A stretch of 35,620 nucleotides of DNA from Cyclobacteriaceae bacterium (GCA_015488485.1 WFNR01000075.1:1-35620); one strand, 5' to 3'; counted from the first letter of the stretch, positions 13,519 to 22,231 are shown. Notes: generated by a model not told the origin, from the letters alone. Made by a program: numbers and translations.

Positions 13519-14094
13519 ATGAAATCTTTATTGTACACACTAACTATCGCCTGCACGCTGGGACTTTTAGCAGCCTGCAGTTCCGGAGGCGGAGGTTCAG
13601 AGTCTGCTGAATCTACCGTTGATTTAACCAAAAATACTCCGAAGGGTCAAGCTTCGGTGGTTGATAACGAATCGAAAGCCAATATTTTACAGGTGGCCAT
13701 AGGTTCACCCGACCATACCACATTGGTAAAGGCTGTGGAGGCTGCCGGTATAGAGCATGTATTGGTAAATGCCGGCCCGCTTACCGTGTTTGCCCCTACC
13801 AATGCTGCCTTCGACAAGCTGCCGGCCGGTACGCTAGACGACCTGTTAAAGCCTGAAAACAAGGGCAAGCTGGCCGAAATTCTCACTCGTCATGCTGCTC
13901 CCGGGTCGTACGATATCGAGGACCTGAAAAAAGAGGCTGCCAAGGGCCGTAAGCTGTACATGGCTACGGGAGATTACCTGGATGTGACTACCGAAGGAGA
14001 TGATGTATTTGTGAATGGGGTTAAGGTAGAGGCATCAATTTATACCTCTAATGGGGTAATAAATGTAGTTAATGACGTAATTTTACCTAAGTAA
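13519..14094 (+). CDS. Fasciclin-domain lipoprotein of the nos locus
   Basis: 191 residues. A lipoprotein signal peptide ends in LLAAC (Cys20), followed by a Gly/Ser-rich linker. One fasciclin (FAS1) domain covers about residues 52-190, with the H1 motif LTVFAPTNAAFDKLP and the H2 region NGVINVVNDVILPK. It should be anchored in a membrane facing the periplasm. FAS1 lipoproteins recur next to clade II nosZ in Bacteroidota, but their role there is not established. The gene is the first large gene after the presumed regulated promoter and is only 36 bp from nosZ, so the two are probably co-transcribed. Confidence 0.92.
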   Translation: MKSLLYTLTIACTLGLLAACSSGGGGSESAESTVDLTKNTPKGQASVVDNESKANILQVAIGSPDHTTLVKAVEAAGIEHVLVNAGPLTVFAPTNAAFDKLPAGTLDDLLKPENKGKLAEILTRHAAPGSYDIEDLKKEAAKGRKLYMATGDYLDVTTEGDDVFVNGVKVEASIYTSNGVINVVNDVILPK

Positions 14095-14130
14095 CACTAA
14101 CTAATAAAAATTAATATTAACCTAAATACG

Positions 14131-16098
14131 ATGAAAATGAAAAGTAAATTTATGGTTTTGTTATCTCTGGTAGCGCTTACGTTGCTGGGAAGTTGCAATA
14201 ACGGCTCATCGAAGAAAAAGAGCCAGGGAGCCCTGTCGGGCAATGTGGCCGAGCGGGTATTTGTAGCCCCTGGTGAACACGATGAGTTCTACGGTTTTAT
14301 TTCGGGTGGTTTTAGTGGTCAGCTCTCGGTTTACGGGCTGCCTTCGGGCCGTCTTTTCAAGGTGATACCGGTATTTTCGGTAGATGCCGAAAAGGCTTAT
14401 GGCTTCAACGAAGAAACCAAGCCGATGCTGATGACCTCGCACGGTTTCATTCCCTGGGATGATTCACACCATCCTGATCTGTCACAAACCGAAGGTGTAA
14501 TTGACGGCCGCTGGTGCTTTATCAACGCCAATAATACGCCCCGTATAGCGCGTATCGACCTCACTACTTTCGAAACAGCCGAGATTATCGAGATACCCAA
14601 CTCGGCCGGTAACCACAGCTCTTCGTTCGTTACCGAAAACACCGAGTACGTAGTAGCAGGTACCCGCTTTGGTGTGCCGGTGCCGCAGCGTGATATGCCT
14701 ATTGAGGAGTACAAAGGCAACTTCAAAGGTGCCCTTACCTTCATCAAAGTAGATCAAGAAACCGGTAACATGGATATTGCCTTCCAGATTTTGATGCCGG
14801 GCTTCAACTACGATCTGGCTCACCCGGGCCGTGGTAAGTCGCACGGTTGGTTCTTCTTTTCTACCTACAATACCGAGGAAGCCAATACCTTGCTGGAAGT
14901 TAATGCTTCGCAAAATGACAAGGACTTTATTGCAGCCATTAACTGGAAGAAGATTGAAGAATACGTAGCCAATGGTGGTGGAAAGAAAATGCCCACCCGC
15001 TATGCGCATAATATCTATAGTGATGACACCCATTCGGCTACCTCTACCATGAAAACGGAAATTCTGACTGTAGAACCTACCGATGTACCGGGTGCTATTT
15101 TCTTCCTGCCTACGCCTAAGTCACCGCATGGTTGTGATGTGGATCCTACCGGTGAATACATCATAGGTAACGGTAAGCTTGCCGCTGCCCTTACGGCTCA
15201 CTCATTTACCAAAATGCTGGATGCCATTGAAAACAAAAAGTTTGACGGTGAGGCTTATGGCATTCCTATCCTGAACTACGATGACGTAGTGGCCGGTGTA
15301 GTACAGCAACCGGGACTGGGGCCTTTGCATACCGAATTTGACGGCCGTGGCAATGCCTATACTACTTTCTTCATTTCTTCTGAAGTGGTGAAGTGGAAAC
15401 TGGGCACCTGGGAGGTTGTGGACCGCAAACCTACCTACTATTCGGTAGGTCACCTGATGATTCCGGGTGGTAACTCACGCAAACCGTGGGGCAAATATCT
15501 GGTAGCTATGAACAAAATCACCAAAGACCGCTACCTGCCTACCGGTCCCGAGCTTTGCCAGTCGGCCCAGCTCTACGACATCTCAGGCGACAAGATGGAA
15601 CTTCTGCTTGACTTCCCTACCGTGGGTGAGCCGCACTATGCTGCCGGTGCTCCGGCCGATCTGATTGCGCCCAACAGCAAGAAGTTCTATAAGCTGGGAG
15701 AAAACAACCACCCGTACAAGACTCTGAGCGAGAAAGAGGCTCGTGTAGAACGCAAGGGTAATGAAGTACACATTTATATGACAACTATCCGTAGCCACTT
15801 CTCACCCGATAACATCGAGGGTATCAAGGTTGGTGATAAGGTGTACTTCCACGTAACCAACCTGGAGCAAGACTTTGACGTGCCACACGGTATCAGTATG
15901 ATAGGTGCCAACACGTCCGAACTGCTGATTATGCCGGGTCAGACCGAAACCTTTGTGTGGGAACCCAAGCAGCCCGGTGTATGGCCGTTCTATTGTACCG
16001 ATTTCTGCTCTGCCCTCCACCAGGAGATGCAGGGTTATGTAAGAGTTTCACCTAAAGGTTCCGATGTGCCGCTCAAGTGGTCGTTGGATGGTGAATAG
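14131..16098 (+). CDS. nosZ: Nitrous oxide reductase, clade II (Sec-type) lipoprotein
   Basis: 655 residues. It reduces N2O to N2 in the periplasm using the CuZ and CuA copper centres. The N-terminus is a Sec/lipoprotein signal ending LLGSC (Cys22), with no twin-arginine motif, as in clade II enzymes. CuZ-region histidines are visible in GEHDEFYGFISGG (His50) and DDSHHPDLSQTEG (His113, His114); SPHGCDVDPTGEY also matches. The C-terminal cupredoxin domain has the CuA site: His586 in DVPHGISMIG, then W618-PFYCTDFCSALHQEM with Cys622, Cys626, His630 and Met633. All ligands appear intact. A terminator-like hairpin follows directly, so nosZ may be made in excess of the downstream assembly genes. 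Confidence 0.97.
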   Translation: MKMKSKFMVLLSLVALTLLGSCNNGSSKKKSQGALSGNVAERVFVAPGEHDEFYGFISGGFSGQLSVYGLPSGRLFKVIPVFSVDAEKAYGFNEETKPMLMTSHGFIPWDDSHHPDLSQTEGVIDGRWCFINANNTPRIARIDLTTFETAEIIEIPNSAGNHSSSFVTENTEYVVAGTRFGVPVPQRDMPIEEYKGNFKGALTFIKVDQETGNMDIAFQILMPGFNYDLAHPGRGKSHGWFFFSTYNTEEANTLLEVNASQNDKDFIAAINWKKIEEYVANGGGKKMPTRYAHNIYSDDTHSATSTMKTEILTVEPTDVPGAIFFLPTPKSPHGCDVDPTGEYIIGNGKLAAALTAHSFTKMLDAIENKKFDGEAYGIPILNYDDVVAGVVQQPGLGPLHTEFDGRGNAYTTFFISSEVVKWKLGTWEVVDRKPTYYSVGHLMIPGGNSRKPWGKYLVAMNKITKDRYLPTGPELCQSAQLYDISGDKMELLLDFPTVGEPHYAAGAPADLIAPNSKKFYKLGENNHPYKTLSEKEARVERKGNEVHIYMTTIRSHFSPDNIEGIKVGDKVYFHVTNLEQDFDVPHGISMIGANTSELLIMPGQTETFVWEPKQPGVWPFYCTDFCSALHQEMQGYVRVSPKGSDVPLKWSLDGE

Positions 16099-16117
16099 TT
16101 GGATTAGTTAGTGTTTT

Positions 16118-16175
16118 GACAAAGGGTGCCATATGCAGGAAATTACTTAACCGGTATGGCCCCTTTGTCATTTTT
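16118..16175 (+). terminator. Intrinsic terminator after nosZ
   Basis: A strong stem: arms 16118-16133 (GACAAAGGG-T-GCCATA) and 16155-16169 (TATGGCCCCTTTGTC) pair over 15 bp with one bulged T. TTTTT follows at 16171-16175. It lies between nosZ and the membrane-protein gene, so it probably ends most nosZ transcripts or allows limited read-through. Confidence 0.75.
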
Positions 16176-16205
16176 AAGGTATCTTTAAATAAAACTTTTA
16201 CCCCC

Positions 16206-16805
16206 ATGAAGACCTCCAGAATAATCATGATCGTGAGTGCGGCCTTGTTGTTGCTGCTCTTTGTTTTTCCTATCTGGAATATTACGCTAGAGGCACCGCA
16301 ATATCCCGATCCAATAGGTATGGACATCTGGATAAACAAACTGACTGATGCCGAGCCGGGCGATATCCAGAATATCAACCTGATGAACCATTATGTAGGT
16401 ATGAAGCCGATACCGGAAACGATGCCGGAGTTTGCTATTTTTCCGAAGGTGATTATCGGTATGACCATTCTGGGCATAATTCTGGGTCTGATTGGGCGCT
16501 ACAAGCTCTACCTGGTATGGTTTGTAGTGATGGCTGCCCTGGGGGCGGCCGGTTTGTACGACTTTTATCTGTGGGAGTACGACTACGGTCACAACCTCAA
16601 CCCCAAAGCTGCTATTAAATTTGTAGATGAAGACGGTAACCCGATGGCCTATCAGCCACCTCTGATAGGCAATGAACAGATACTCAACTTTAAGGCCCGC
16701 TCATGGCCACGGGAAGGCTCCTTATTTCTGGCATTGGCTATGTTTGGTTCTCTGGCCGCCTTTTATGTAGCGAAAAAAGAACATACTGCTCAAGCAAGAG
16801 AATGA
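16206..16805 (+). CDS. Four-helix membrane protein of the nos cluster
   Basis: 199 residues from the ATG at 16206. An in-frame start at 16116 would run through the terminator and is rejected. Predicted membrane helices lie at about 7-25, 80-98, 101-118 and 175-190. The first periplasmic loop (WNITLEAPQYPDPIGM, then NLMNHYVGM and PETMPEF) is rich in Met, His and acidic residues. A second loop has DFYLWEYDYGHNLNP. No characterised family was recognised, although similar proteins accompany nosZ and nosL in Bacteroidota. The stop overlaps the nosL start by four bases (ATGA), linking it tightly to copper delivery. A role in copper handling or NosZ maturation is inferred from this position. Confidence 0.85.
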   Translation: MKTSRIIMIVSAALLLLLFVFPIWNITLEAPQYPDPIGMDIWINKLTDAEPGDIQNINLMNHYVGMKPIPETMPEFAIFPKVIIGMTILGIILGLIGRYKLYLVWFVVMAALGAAGLYDFYLWEYDYGHNLNPKAAIKFVDEDGNPMAYQPPLIGNEQILNFKARSWPREGSLFLALAMFGSLAAFYVAKKEHTAQARE

Positions 16806-17230
16806 AAAATATCGTAATCATATTGGCTGTTTTCGGGTGGTTGTTCACTTCCTGTGAAGTAGCCCCGCAGGAGATTAATTACGGCAAGGACGGTTGTCAT
16901 TTTTGCAAAATGACCATTGTGGACAACCAGCATGCGGCCGAGTTGGTTACCGCCAAAGGCAAGGCCTACAAATTCGATTCGATAGAGTGCCTGATTCACG
17001 ATTTGCGCCAGCGCAAAGATGAAGTGGCGTTGCTGTTGGTGTGCGATTATGTAAAACCGGGAGAATTGATTGATGCTCGTCAGGCTACCTATCTGATCAG
17101 CCAGAATATACCCAGCCCGATGGGCGCTTATCTGTCGGCTTTCGATAGCCGCCAGGCTGCCGAAGCCGTACAAGCCGAGGAGGGCGGTGAGCTCTACACC
17201 TGGCAGGAGGTGCAACAGGCCATCAAATAA
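16802..17230 (+). CDS. nosL: NosL copper chaperone lipoprotein
   Basis: 142 residues from the ATG at 16802; an upstream in-frame start would lie inside the previous gene. The lipoprotein signal ends LFTSC (Cys18). The core motif GKDGCHFCKMTIVD contains Cys32, Cys35 and Met37, the Cu(I)-binding region of NosL. The rest (AKGKAYKFDSIECL, then NIPSPMGAYLSAF) matches the NosL fold. It delivers Cu(I) to NosZ and cooperates with NosDFY. It is translationally coupled to the membrane-protein gene and precedes nosD by 86 bp. Confidence 0.95.
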   Translation: MKNIVIILAVFGWLFTSCEVAPQEINYGKDGCHFCKMTIVDNQHAAELVTAKGKAYKFDSIECLIHDLRQRKDEVALLLVCDYVKPGELIDARQATYLISQNIPSPMGAYLSAFDSRQAAEAVQAEEGGELYTWQEVQQAIK

Positions 17231-17316
17231 TCGCTCATGGCTGCATTTGGTTGTTAGGCAACGCAAAACCAGCGGTTGGATAATTTATGCTATTTTTACG
17301 ACCCACTTAAAAAGCT

Positions 17317-18549
17317 ATGCAACGATATCTGGGTTTGTTAGGCTTGCTATTGCTTAATCTTCCGCTATGGGGGCAGATACGCGTATGTGCCGATTGTGAA
17401 ATTAAAACCATCCGTGAGGCCGTAGCCCTGGCTCAACCACATGACACCATTTTTGTTCAGACAGGGGTTTATCAGGAAAATACCATCATAATTAACAAGC
17501 CGCTGGTTCTTTTGGGACAAGGGCAGCCGGTAATCGATGGCAACCACAATGGTAATCTGATAGAAATCAAGGCCGATAGTGTGGAAATAGCAGCGTTTAC
17601 CATCCGCAATGTTGGCGTTAGTTATACCAAAGATCTGGCTGCTATTTTGCTGACCAAGGCCGACCATTTTTATATTCACGACAACCGGTTGGAAAAAGTA
17701 TTTTTTGGCATTCTGGTGGAGAAATCACACCATGGCCGTATTGTAAACAATGTGGTGTCGAGCGAGGCCGAAGAAGAATTTACCTCAGGCAATGGTATTC
17801 ACCTGTGGAGTTGCCGCGATGTGCTGATAAAAGGCAATGAACTATTTGGCTTGCGCGATGGTATTTATCTTGAGTTTGTCGAGCAGAGTACCATTATCGA
17901 TAATCACAGCCACGATAATATTCGCTATGGCCTGCATTTTATGTTTTCCAATCACGACAACTATTACGACAATACTTTTGAAAGAAATGGAGCCGGGGTA
18001 GCCGTTATGTTCTCCAAGTTTATCAATATGAAGCGCAACCGCTTTTACAAAAACTGGGGCACGGCCTCCTTTGGGCTGCTGCTGAAGGAAATTTACGATG
18101 CGGAAATAGAGAACAACGTATTTGAAGAAAACACCATCGCCATCAATATTGAGGGTTCCACACGGGTTAATTATTTTCATAATGACCTGATTCGCAATGG
18201 CTGGGCGGTAAAAGTAGCCGGTGGCTGCTATGCCAATATCTTTGAGAATAATAATTTTATCGATAATTCTTTTGACGTATCCTACAACACTAAAATGAAT
18301 GATAACCGGTTTTTGGGCAACTACTGGAGCTCTTATACCGGTTATGACCTTAATCGTGACGGCATTGGCGATGTGCCTTACCGGCCGGTGAAATTATTTT
18401 CTTATATTGTCGGGCGCACCCCCGAAACCATCATTTTGCTGCGTAGTTTGTTTATCGATATTCTAAATTTTTCCGAAAAGGTGTCACCGGTATTCACCCC
18501 CGACAACCTGGTGGATGAAGCCCCTAAAATGAAGATAACCCATGATTGA
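17317..18549 (+). CDS. nosD: NosD, periplasmic beta-helix copper-maturation protein
   Basis: 410 residues. A signal peptide (LLGLLLLNLPLWGQ) leads into a right-handed parallel beta-helix of the CASH type, with repeated N-x-F/N-x-I units such as HDNRLEKVFFGILVE, NTFERNGAGVAVMF and NNVFEENTIAINIEG. The C-terminal region includes NYWSSYTGYDLNRDGIGD and PYRPV, the characteristic NosD end. NosD works with the NosFY transporter in assembling the CuZ site of NosZ. It overlaps nosF by eight bases. Residues 20-30 include CADC, a possible extra metal or disulfide site near the mature N-terminus. Confidence 0.95.
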   Translation: MQRYLGLLGLLLLNLPLWGQIRVCADCEIKTIREAVALAQPHDTIFVQTGVYQENTIIINKPLVLLGQGQPVIDGNHNGNLIEIKADSVEIAAFTIRNVGVSYTKDLAAILLTKADHFYIHDNRLEKVFFGILVEKSHHGRIVNNVVSSEAEEEFTSGNGIHLWSCRDVLIKGNELFGLRDGIYLEFVEQSTIIDNHSHDNIRYGLHFMFSNHDNYYDNTFERNGAGVAVMFSKFINMKRNRFYKNWGTASFGLLLKEIYDAEIENNVFEENTIAINIEGSTRVNYFHNDLIRNGWAVKVAGGCYANIFENNNFIDNSFDVSYNTKMNDNRFLGNYWSSYTGYDLNRDGIGDVPYRPVKLFSYIVGRTPETIILLRSLFIDILNFSEKVSPVFTPDNLVDEAPKMKITHD

Positions 18550-19246
18550 GATAAAAGACCTGCATAAAAAATTCGGCCGTCTTCAGGTATTGGACGGGGT
18601 AAGCCTGCAAATTGCCGATCAGGGCATTTTTGCCATCCTGGGGCCCAACGGCAGCGGCAAAACCACCCTTATCAAGAGTATTCTGGGCATGGTGATACCG
18701 CAAAAGGGCGAGATATACGTAAACGGCCAACCGGTTAAGGGGCAGTGGGAATACCGCAGGCAGATTAATTACCTGCCGCAGATTGCCCGTTTCCCGGAGA
18801 ATATCTCGGTAACGGAGCTGTTGCAGATGATAAAGAATCTGCGTAGTCAGCCGGCCAATGATGCGGAGCTTATCGAGCTCTTCGGCCTGCAGGGGCATTT
18901 GCATAAAAAGCTGGGCAACCTGTCAGGAGGTACCAAGCAAAAGGTCAATATTGTGCTGGCCTTTATGTTCGACAGCCCTATATTCATCCTGGACGAACCG
19001 ACCACCGGGCTTGATCCGGTGTCGCTGCTGCGCCTGAAAGACTTGTTGCGTAAGGAGAAAGAGGCCGGCAAAACCATCCTGATCACCACCCATATCATGG
19101 ATTTTGTCGAGACCATGGCCGATGAGATTGTCTTTTTGCTGGAAGGCAATATTTATTTTAAAGGCACGCTTGACGAGCTAAAGAAAAAAAGCAACCAGCA
19201 AGACCTGGAGCATGCTATTGCCAACATATTAGCCGAGAACTCATGA
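18542..19246 (+). CDS. nosF: NosF, ABC transporter ATPase
   Basis: 234 residues with all ABC motifs: Walker A GPNGSGKTT at 34-42, the signature LSGGTKQ at 127-133, Walker B IFILDE at 147-152 followed by PTTGLDP, and the switch His in ITTHIMD. It powers the NosDFY complex that matures NosZ, probably on the cytosolic face bound to NosY. The start overlaps nosD by eight bases and the stop overlaps nosY by four. Confidence 0.95.
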   Translation: MIEIKDLHKKFGRLQVLDGVSLQIADQGIFAILGPNGSGKTTLIKSILGMVIPQKGEIYVNGQPVKGQWEYRRQINYLPQIARFPENISVTELLQMIKNLRSQPANDAELIELFGLQGHLHKKLGNLSGGTKQKVNIVLAFMFDSPIFILDEPTTGLDPVSLLRLKDLLRKEKEAGKTILITTHIMDFVETMADEIVFLLEGNIYFKGTLDELKKKSNQQDLEHAIANILAENS

Positions 19247-20025
19247 TCAAAGTACTGCAATATAGCTTTTACGACCTGATACGCAGCCGCTGGAGCTACG
19301 TGTATTTTCTGTTTTATCTGGTGCTGGGCTTTGCCCTGTTGTTTCTCAACAACAGCATCTCCAAGGCCGTTATCACGTTGATGAACGTGATTGTCGTCCT
19401 TACCCCGATGATTGGCACCATATTCGGCATTATGTATTATTACAGCTCGCGCGAGTTCACCGAGCTGCTGCTGGCCCAGCCGTTGCGTAGGCGTACCATC
19501 TTTTTGGGGCAGTATCTGGGAGTAGCCCTGTCGCTTACCCTCAGCCTGGTGTTTGGTCTGGGGCTGCCTTTTGCCTTTTATGGCCTGGGGCAATCGGCCG
19601 AGATGGGCAATTTCGCCTTACTGCTTCTGTCGGGCGCCTTTCTCACCTTTATCTTCGTGGCGCTGGCCTTTATCATCGGTCTGCGCAACGACAACCGCAT
19701 CAAAGGGTTTAGCTACGCCATCCTCATCTGGCTGCTGCTGGCGGTGATCTACGATGGTATATTCCTGATATCCCTGATTATTTTTGAAGACTACCCGCTC
19801 GATAAGTTCACCCTGATCGCTACCATGTTCAACCCCATCGACCTGTCGCGCATTCTTATCTTGCTTAAGTTGGATATCTCCGCCTTGCTGGGTTATACGG
19901 GGGCGATTTTCCAGAAGTTTTTCGGTACGCAGACGGGCTTGTTTACCTCTTTGGGTGTGCTTATTGTCTGGACCTTGGTACCGGTTTATTTTATTGTGCG
20001 TCTGGCGCGTAAAAAAGATTTCTAG
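19243..20025 (+). CDS. nosY: NosY, ABC transporter permease
   Basis: 260 residues with about six hydrophobic segments and the ABC-2 permease pattern, including MIGTIFGIMYYYSSREFTELLLAQPLRRR, the NosY coupling-region signature. It forms the membrane part of NosDFY. It is the last gene of the nos run; its TAG lies in a CTAG palindrome that also forms the stop of the convergent gene. No terminator is visible in the overlap. Confidence 0.95.
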   Translation: MIKVLQYSFYDLIRSRWSYVYFLFYLVLGFALLFLNNSISKAVITLMNVIVVLTPMIGTIFGIMYYYSSREFTELLLAQPLRRRTIFLGQYLGVALSLTLSLVFGLGLPFAFYGLGQSAEMGNFALLLLSGAFLTFIFVALAFIIGLRNDNRIKGFSYAILIWLLLAVIYDGIFLISLIIFEDYPLDKFTLIATMFNPIDLSRILILLKLDISALLGYTGAIFQKFFGTQTGLFTSLGVLIVWTLVPVYFIVRLARKKDF

Positions 20026-20327
20026 TCCACCACGGTGTGGGTCTTAAGGGAAAAAGCAATGGGTTTGGCGGCAAACATGGCTTTGGTTTTGGCCCAGACT
20101 GTGGCAAACAGATCGCTTTGACGGTAGGCTTCCAGGGCAGCCGCATCGCGCCATTTGCTGTAGGTACTAAAGCTGTCGGGGTTGTCCACATCCTGCATAA
20201 GCTCCAGGTATTCGCAGCCATCTACCTGGCGTATTTTGTCTTTTATTTCCTCAAACAGAGCCAGAAAATGAGCCGTTTCTTCCGGCCGAAAGGTCATTTT
20301 TACGATTCTAATCAGCATAATCTTCAA
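20022..20327 (-). CDS. ABM-domain monooxygenase-like protein
   Basis: 101 residues of the antibiotic-biosynthesis-monooxygenase (ABM, dimeric alpha-beta barrel) type: IRIVKMTFRPEETAHFLALF, a central CEYLELMQD and FSTYSKWRDAAALEAY. Members range from quinol monooxygenases to heme-degrading or stress proteins; the substrate is unknown. It could start at 20327 or at Met4 (20318); both overlap the end of the SAM hydrolase gene, so the two genes form an operon. Its end overlaps the end of nosY by four bases. Confidence 0.85.
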   Translation of the reverse strand: MKIMLIRIVKMTFRPEETAHFLALFEEIKDKIRQVDGCEYLELMQDVDNPDSFSTYSKWRDAAALEAYRQSDLFATVWAKTKAMFAAKPIAFSLKTHTVVD

Positions 20328-21081
20328 ATTTAATAATTACCGGGCTATCGAAATCGAGCCCCAACAACTGCTGAGCGCGGCCATGGCGGATACCTATTTC
20401 GAGCAGATCGAGGTGGTTGAAGGTTACATAGCAGTCGCCCGGCTCCACTTCGGACAGCGAGCGGGTAATATGCCGGGCACTCTCACGGCCGAATTTGATG
20501 GTGTACGTCTTGTCTTTGGATAAAATATCAAAATCATGCCGGGGGATGTTGGTAATCAGGTTGCCGTAATGATCCACATGCATCACATGCCCCATTATCT
20601 CCTGGCGATTGGCCTTTACCTTTCGTCTGGCGTAGGCTTTGATGTCCGGAGCCGGGTCACCCAGTTCTTCCAGCAAAGCGCCATTGGCCAGGTTAAGGGC
20701 GGCAGGAGCCATTACATCGCGGGCTACAAAACCTTTGCCGGCAGCTGGCAAGAGCACCACTTTTTCGGGCTCCCATTCACTTATCAGGCTTATCAAACCG
20801 TTGTCGGGCGTGATGAAAAAGTGCCCTTCCACCTCAGCTGCTATGACAGGCTGCTGCATGCCAGCCTGGCTGTCAATGGCTACCAGATGAATAGTGGCAG
20901 CCGGAAACTCACCAAATGCCGATCCCAGCACAAAAGCTGCCTGTGCCACGTTGGCCGGGGCAATATGATGGCTGATATCCACCACCACAGGGTGTTGCCG
21001 GCTATTGAGCAAGGCGGCTTTTACAATAGCCACATAGGCATCGCGCTGCCCGAAATCGGAAGTAAAAGTGATGATGGCCAT
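20308..21081 (-). CDS. SAM hydroxide adenosyltransferase (DUF62)
   Basis: 257 residues. The family start ITFTSDFGQRDAYVAIVK is followed by VDISHHIAP, FITPDNGLISL and, in the C-terminal domain, VDHYGNLITNI. Characterised relatives hydrolyse S-adenosylmethionine to adenosine and methionine, or are chlorinases/fluorinases. The loop that usually reads DPGVG is IDSQAG here, a variation within the family. It is a cytosolic enzyme of unknown physiological role, followed by the overlapping ABM gene. Confidence 0.9.
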   Translation of the reverse strand: MAIITFTSDFGQRDAYVAIVKAALLNSRQHPVVVDISHHIAPANVAQAAFVLGSAFGEFPAATIHLVAIDSQAGMQQPVIAAEVEGHFFITPDNGLISLISEWEPEKVVLLPAAGKGFVARDVMAPAALNLANGALLEELGDPAPDIKAYARRKVKANRQEIMGHVMHVDHYGNLITNIPRHDFDILSKDKTYTIKFGRESARHITRSLSEVEPGDCYVTFNHLDLLEIGIRHGRAQQLLGLDFDSPVIIKFEDYAD

Positions 21082-21105
21082 ACAACTTCTGCCGGTAAAA
21101 ATACG

Positions 21106-21113
21106 TAGATTTG
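21106..21113 (+). promoter_or_regulatory. Possible -7 box of the phoH promoter
   Basis: TAGATTTG on the plus strand matches TAnnTTTG and lies 56 bp before the TTG start of phoH. No TTTG -33 box is seen at the right distance. Confidence 0.35.
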
Positions 21114-21169
21114 ATTGGTGTAAAATTAGTTAAAAAATAGCCATATTTGAGTTACAAAAAGAATAACTA

Positions 21170-22117
21170 TTGGTTGAAAGAATAATAATCCTGGACGATA
21201 TTTCGCTGCCTGATTTTTTGGGTGTAGAGAACCGCAACATTGGCCACCTGGCCAGTGCCTTTCCCAAGAGCAAGATTATTTCCCGTGGCAATAAAATCAG
21301 TATAAAAGGCGCTGCCAGCGATATCAACCGTATCTATGATATCCTGAATAGCTTGATAGAGCACTATCATAAATTCGGCAGCATCACTACCGAAAATGTC
21401 GAGACCTTTGTCAGGGAGGAGGAGATGCACCATCTACCGGTAGAGGCCGAGCAGGCGCTGGTTTATGGTGCGGGAGGTAAGGTAATCAAGGCCAAATCGA
21501 TGAATCAGCGCAAGCTGGTGGAGGCAGTGATGCAGCATGATGTGGTGTTTGCCATTGGTCCGGCCGGTACCGGCAAAACTTATATTTCGGTGGCTTTGGC
21601 CGTACGGGCGCTCAAGAACAAGGAGGTTAAGAAAATCATCATTACCCGTCCGGCTGTCGAGGCCGGGGAGAGCCTGGGCTTCCTGCCAGGCGACCTGAAG
21701 GAAAAGGTGGACCCTTATCTGCGGCCGGTTTATGATGCCCTGGAAGACATGCTGCCACGTGAGAAGCTGCGCTATTATCTCGAGCACGACATTATCGAAA
21801 TAGCCCCGCTGGCCTATATGCGCGGCCGCACCCTGCACCGGGCTTTTATCCTGCTCGATGAGGCTCAAAATACCACTCACAATCAGATCAAAATGTTCCT
21901 TACCCGCCTGGGGCCGCAGTCCAAGGTGATCGTAACCGGAGACACCACCCAGATCGACCTGCCCAATCATCAGCACTCCGGTTTGCTCGATGCCATCGAT
22001 TTGCTTAAAGATATCGAAGGTATAGGAGTGATTTATTTGGAGCGCAAGGATGTGGTACGCCATAAGCTGGTAAAGCAGATTGTGGCAGCTTATGAAAAAG
22101 AGGAGAAAAAGAAATGA
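21170..22117 (+). CDS. phoH: PhoH-family ATPase
   Basis: 315 residues. An N-terminal KH-like part (IISRGNKISIKGAASDINRIYD) leads into the PhoH P-loop domain with Walker A GPAGTGKT at 130-137 and Walker B FILLDEAQNT; ITRPAVEAGESLGFLPGDL and VTGDTTQIDL are diagnostic. PhoH proteins are ATPases linked to RNA metabolism and stress. The start must be TTG at 21170 (VERIIILDD follows), because an in-frame TAA sits six bases upstream and the domain begins at once. It is the first gene of the long plus-strand run. Confidence 0.93.
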   Translation: MVERIIILDDISLPDFLGVENRNIGHLASAFPKSKIISRGNKISIKGAASDINRIYDILNSLIEHYHKFGSITTENVETFVREEEMHHLPVEAEQALVYGAGGKVIKAKSMNQRKLVEAVMQHDVVFAIGPAGTGKTYISVALAVRALKNKEVKKIIITRPAVEAGESLGFLPGDLKEKVDPYLRPVYDALEDMLPREKLRYYLEHDIIEIAPLAYMRGRTLHRAFILLDEAQNTTHNQIKMFLTRLGPQSKVIVTGDTTQIDLPNHQHSGLLDAIDLLKDIEGIGVIYLERKDVVRHKLVKQIVAAYEKEEKKK

Positions 22118-22231
22118 GGGGCAGAGGAGCTGGAAAAGTTTTTGGGTGTAATTGCTATACAATTATTCAATTGAATACTTGAATAGCTTAATTCATTATT
22201 TTTACTTATATTCACCTGTTAAAAGACACCC

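Noticed and set aside
14482-15033. Minus-strand frame inside nosZ (183 codons)
   Set aside because: Shadow of nosZ with no motif.
16116-16205. Upstream start of the nos membrane protein
   Set aside because: These 30 codons would lie within the terminator stem; the residues from Met at 16206 begin directly with a membrane helix.
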